NCBI GenBank assembly: GCA_007136585.1
Contig: SLGR01000213.1
Location: 1-8,056 of the forward strand
Origin: Candidatus Sumerlaeota bacterium
GTDB taxonomy: Bacteria; CG03; SLGR01
DNA: 8,056 nucleotides
Reading direction: 5' to 3'
Each line of letters begins with the position of its first letter. The first letter of the stretch is position 1. Of this stretch, positions 6,118 to 8,056 are shown piece by piece. Both the position numbers and the translations under genes were made by a program. The notes under the pieces are model-generated. The model was not told where the DNA came from and did not search any database. It saw only the letters and a program-made list of their open reading frames with translations.

Positions 6118-6931
6118 TATTCTCAGTTACGGTTTTATGCGAAGAGCCGCGCTTGCTTCGGTTCTGGGGGGAGCAAGCTGCGGAATAGTCGGTGTATGGG
6201 TTATTATGCTTGGGATACCCTTTGTCGGGGTAGCCATGGCCCACGCCGCTTTTGCCGGAGCCCTTCTGGGGCTTTTGATCGGAGTGGACCCGGTCCTTTC
6301 GGGGTTTCTTTTCTGCCTTCTCTCGGCCTCTCTTATCGGACCGGTAGCCGACAGGGGCGATTTTGAACCCAACCTCTCAACAGGAATAATTTTCTCAATC
6401 GTTCTGGGCCTCGCCTTTTTATTTATGGGTCTTATTGAGGGGCCTAAGGCAGAGGCTATGAGATACATCTGGGGCAGTATTCTAACTGTAAGACAGACCG
6501 ATATAAACCTTCTGGCCCTGACAGCGGCTGCCATAGGATCGTTTCTTTTAATTTTCTTTAAGGAAATACTTGCGGTTCTATATGACAGAAGGACAGCAAG
6601 AGCGGCCGGAGTTCCCGATAAAGCAATTTTTTATCTTATACTCTTTCTCTGCGGCGCAACCGTAACTCTTAACCTTAATACGGTGGGAGGAATCCTCATA
6701 TTCAGCCTGGTAATCTCCCCGCCCGCCGCGGCCTACCAGCTGACTTACAGCCTTAAAAAGATGCACCTCATATCTGCAGCTTTCGGAGTAATATCCTGCC
6801 TGCTGGGGCTTGGATTCTCCTATGCCTTCAACCTGCCCTCCGGGGCGATGATAATAATAATTTCCGGACTTATATTCATAATCAGCCTGGTTTTTTCACC
6901 GAAAAGGAGAAAGGTTTATGTCAGAACATAG
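6110..6931 (+). CDS. Metal ABC transporter permease (ZnuB-like)
   Basis: Protein of 273 aa, the inner-membrane channel subunit, with about eight or nine hydrophobic segments (roughly 13-33, 44-58, 61-80, 90-108, 131-151, 171-188, 190-208, 218-240, 244-263). The start MFDILSYGFMRRA fits the family's N-terminus and overlaps the ATPase stop (ATGTTTGA); GTG 6071 and ATG 6074 would add a hydrophilic tail. The cytoplasmic coupling region is YDRRTARAAGVPD (158-170), and TVGGILIFSLVISPPAAA (191-208) is the family's late conserved helix. Relative to the common ZnuB motif GDAxSHAxxPG, residues 40-50 read GVAMAHAAFAG: the Asp is Val and the Pro is Ala, while His45 is kept. This may mark a distinct subgroup. 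It ends in a basic tail and overlaps the methyltransferase gene by 14 nt. Confidence 0.92.
   Translation: MFDILSYGFMRRAALASVLGGASCGIVGVWVIMLGIPFVGVAMAHAAFAGALLGLLIGVDPVLSGFLFCLLSASLIGPVADRGDFEPNLSTGIIFSIVLGLAFLFMGLIEGPKAEAMRYIWGSILTVRQTDINLLALTAAAIGSFLLIFFKEILAVLYDRRTARAAGVPDKAIFYLILFLCGATVTLNLNTVGGILIFSLVISPPAAAYQLTYSLKKMHLISAAFGVISCLLGLGFSYAFNLPSGAMIIIISGLIFIISLVFSPKRRKVYVRT
6904..6909 (+). promoter_or_regulatory. Shine-Dalgarno of the methyltransferase gene
   Basis: AAGGAG lies 8 nt before the ATG at 6918, within the last codons of the permease gene. It sets the start and shows the two genes are translated from one message. Confidence 0.75.
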
Positions 6932-7511
6932 AAAATTCTTTGACTCAATGGCCGGGTCTTGGGACGGTATGATCCCGCCCGGAGAGACCGGACGCCTGGA
7001 TAAAATACTGGACTCTATGAATATTATGCCGGGAGAGTCCGTTCTTGACGCGGGGTGCGGAACTGGGATACTCTTTCCTCTTATAAGGAAAAGGATAGGA
7101 GAAAAAGGAAAGATAACGGGTCTTGATATCTCCCCAGGAATGCTTAAGAAAGCGGAGAAAAAGTTTCCGGGCGAAGCGGAGCTTATAGAGGGTGATGCCG
7201 AATCCATACCTGTTGAGGACGGCGTATTTGACAGGGTAATATGCTTCTCCTCATTCCCCCACTTTAAAGACAGGGAGAGAGCCCTGAAAGAGTTTTACAG
7301 GGTCCTTAAGGAAAACGGAACCCTTCACATAATACATACTTCCTCAAGGGAAGATATCAACAAGCTGCACGCCGCAATAGAAGGCCCGGTAAAAAACGAC
7401 CGTATCCCGGATGACGATACTATGAATAATATTTTCTTATCGGCCGGGTTCGGCGAGGTTTCCGTTATAAACCTTAACAACTCATACCAAGCATCGGCCC
7501 GAAAAGTTTAA
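6918..7511 (+). CDS. Class I SAM-dependent methyltransferase
   Basis: Protein of 197 aa with a UbiE-like Rossmann fold, cytoplasmic. Motif I is VLDAGCGTG (42-50), the acidic residue after strand 2 is D70 in GLDIS, motif II lies around GDAESIPVEDGVFDRV (92-107), and motif III is FYRVLKENGTLHII (126-139). The C-terminal part is distinctive: HTSSREDINKLH (140-151), then IPDDDTM and a closing SAGFGEVSV (175-183). This is short for a UbiE protein and lacks a separate substrate-binding domain. The gene overlaps the permease by 14 nt and closes the operon, so it should be co-produced with the metal importer. The methyl acceptor is unknown; a small metal-binding ligand, a protein residue or a metal(loid) are possibilities without direct evidence. 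Confidence 0.88.
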   Translation: MSEHRKFFDSMAGSWDGMIPPGETGRLDKILDSMNIMPGESVLDAGCGTGILFPLIRKRIGEKGKITGLDISPGMLKKAEKKFPGEAELIEGDAESIPVEDGVFDRVICFSSFPHFKDRERALKEFYRVLKENGTLHIIHTSSREDINKLHAAIEGPVKNDRIPDDDTMNNIFLSAGFGEVSVINLNNSYQASARKV

Positions 7512-7567
7512 AACCACTATTCAGGCACATTTTCTCCTCAATAAATATTATTTTACACGACCAGGAT

Positions 7568-7583
7568 TAAAACCCGGGTTTTA
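7568..7583. repeat. Perfect 16-bp palindrome, possible operator or weak terminator
   Basis: TAAAACCCGGGTTTTA is a perfect palindrome centred between 7575 and 7576. It lies 56 nt after the methyltransferase stop and about 45 nt before the -10 of the next gene. As RNA it would give only a 6-bp AU-rich stem with a CCGG loop and no long U tract, so it is a poor terminator. A dimeric regulator's binding site is equally possible. The surrounding 170 nt contains no other clear hairpin. Confidence 0.4.
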
Positions 7584-7627
7584 CGGATATTTCACACTCA
7601 TTTCAATCCTCTTTCAAAGAAGAACCG

Positions 7628-7633
7628 TATAAT
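7628..7633 (+). promoter_or_regulatory. Consensus -10 box before the exported-protein gene
   Basis: TATAAT exactly, predicting a start near 7640, about 40 nt before the ATG at 7682. No -35 hexamer is recognisable at 16-18 nt upstream (around 7604-7611), and there is no TGn extension, so the promoter may need an activator, perhaps through the palindrome at 7568-7583. Confidence 0.5.
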
Positions 7634-7681
7634 AGTGGCGGAAACGGAAAGGAAACAATGGAAAAATTAAGGAGAAAAAAT

Positions 7682-8056
7682 ATGAAATCTCACATGAACT
7701 TGACAGTGGGGATACTGACAGCCGGGATACTGGCTGTGAGTTTTGGTTTCGCAGGGGCGACCAGACCGGATTTTGACCGGCTTAGGGCAGAGGGCCAGGC
7801 AAGACTTGACGCAATAAGTCAGAGGGCCCGAGATCGGGCCAGATCTGTCGGCAGGGTAACAGTTAGCTTCGGTTCATCTGGCGGTGGTGCACTTATGAGC
7901 TCGCCCCGCGCAGCTGGGGGCGCCCTTAATATAAAAACCCCCGGTCCCCGTACTCCCGTGATCCAGAGACCCAATATTCCCTCCGCATCAGATGTCAAAG
8001 CAATAAACGACCTTAAGGATACCTACCAGGACGCGCTGAAAGATATTCAGCAGGAC
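7682..8056 (+). CDS. Exported protein of unknown function, 3' end outside the window
   Basis: An open frame of 125 codons runs off the window end without a stop. I do not recognise the family. The ATG at 7682 has an excellent Shine-Dalgarno, AAGGAG (7669-7674), at 7-nt spacing; an in-frame ATG at 7658 has a weaker one at 4 nt and would add eight residues. Residues 1-26 are a signal peptide with an AGA cleavage site (24-26). Residues 28-58 form an Arg-rich charged helix with D/E and R alternating (FDRLRAEGQARLDAISQRAR). A Gly/Ser/Ala-rich stretch follows (63-83), then a Pro-rich stretch (86-100), then another charged helix from about 104. This low-complexity layout suggests a periplasmic, envelope-associated or linker-type protein. 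It has its own promoter and probably does not belong to the metal operon. Confidence 0.8.
   Translation, partial: MKSHMNLTVGILTAGILAVSFGFAGATRPDFDRLRAEGQARLDAISQRARDRARSVGRVTVSFGSSGGGALMSSPRAAGGALNIKTPGPRTPVIQRPNIPSASDVKAINDLKDTYQDALKDIQQD

Noticed and set aside
6127-6534. 135-codon minus-strand open frame within the permease gene
   Set aside because: Antisense shadow of a membrane protein gene; its composition (Arg/Pro/Ser-rich) is that expected from reversing hydrophobic codons.

Overview
This window looks like chromosome from a Gram-negative (two-membrane) bacterium. It encodes a TonB-dependent outer-membrane receptor, a periplasmic binding protein with its ABC importer, and several exported proteins. 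Base composition is fairly balanced. Isoleucine ATA and arginine AGA/AGG codons are common throughout, as is seen in some anaerobic or uncultivated lineages. The NikR operator pattern resembles the one described for metal-reducing deltaproteobacteria, but I cannot fix the taxon from this. I see no tRNA, rRNA, CRISPR, insertion sequence or phage gene.

Layout. On the minus strand, 63-1505 encodes a secreted phospholipase D-superfamily protein with two HKD motifs and a fibronectin-III-like tail. A short divergent region (1506-1628) separates it from a plus-strand gene (1629-2156) for a nucleotidyltransferase-like protein whose expected D-x-D acids read E-C-E. Next comes the core of the window, 2175-7511: nikR, a TonB-dependent receptor, a Znu/Tro-type metal-binding protein, an ABC ATPase, an ABC permease and a class I SAM-dependent methyltransferase. 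All are on the plus strand and tightly packed; three junctions overlap and one has an 8-nt gap. After a 170-nt intergenic region holding a perfect 16-bp palindrome and a consensus -10 box, the window ends inside a gene for an exported protein of unknown function.

How the genes work together. NikR keeps all four nickel ligands (His, His, His, Cys). Two sites sharing a 12-nt arm (GTGTTACGAATT) and the same 13-nt half-site spacing lie at the two places where NikR should act. One covers the -10 and start point of a strong nikR promoter; the other lies just before the receptor gene. The most economical reading is a nickel-responsive, self-regulated operon for nickel (perhaps nickel/cobalt) uptake. 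The receptor would bring metal or a metal chelate across the outer membrane, and the Znu-like ABC system across the inner membrane. The methyltransferase has an unexplained, possibly ligand-related role. Importers of this ABC class are normally assigned to zinc, manganese or iron, so NikR control of one, with unusual residues in both binding protein and permease, is the main point of interest.
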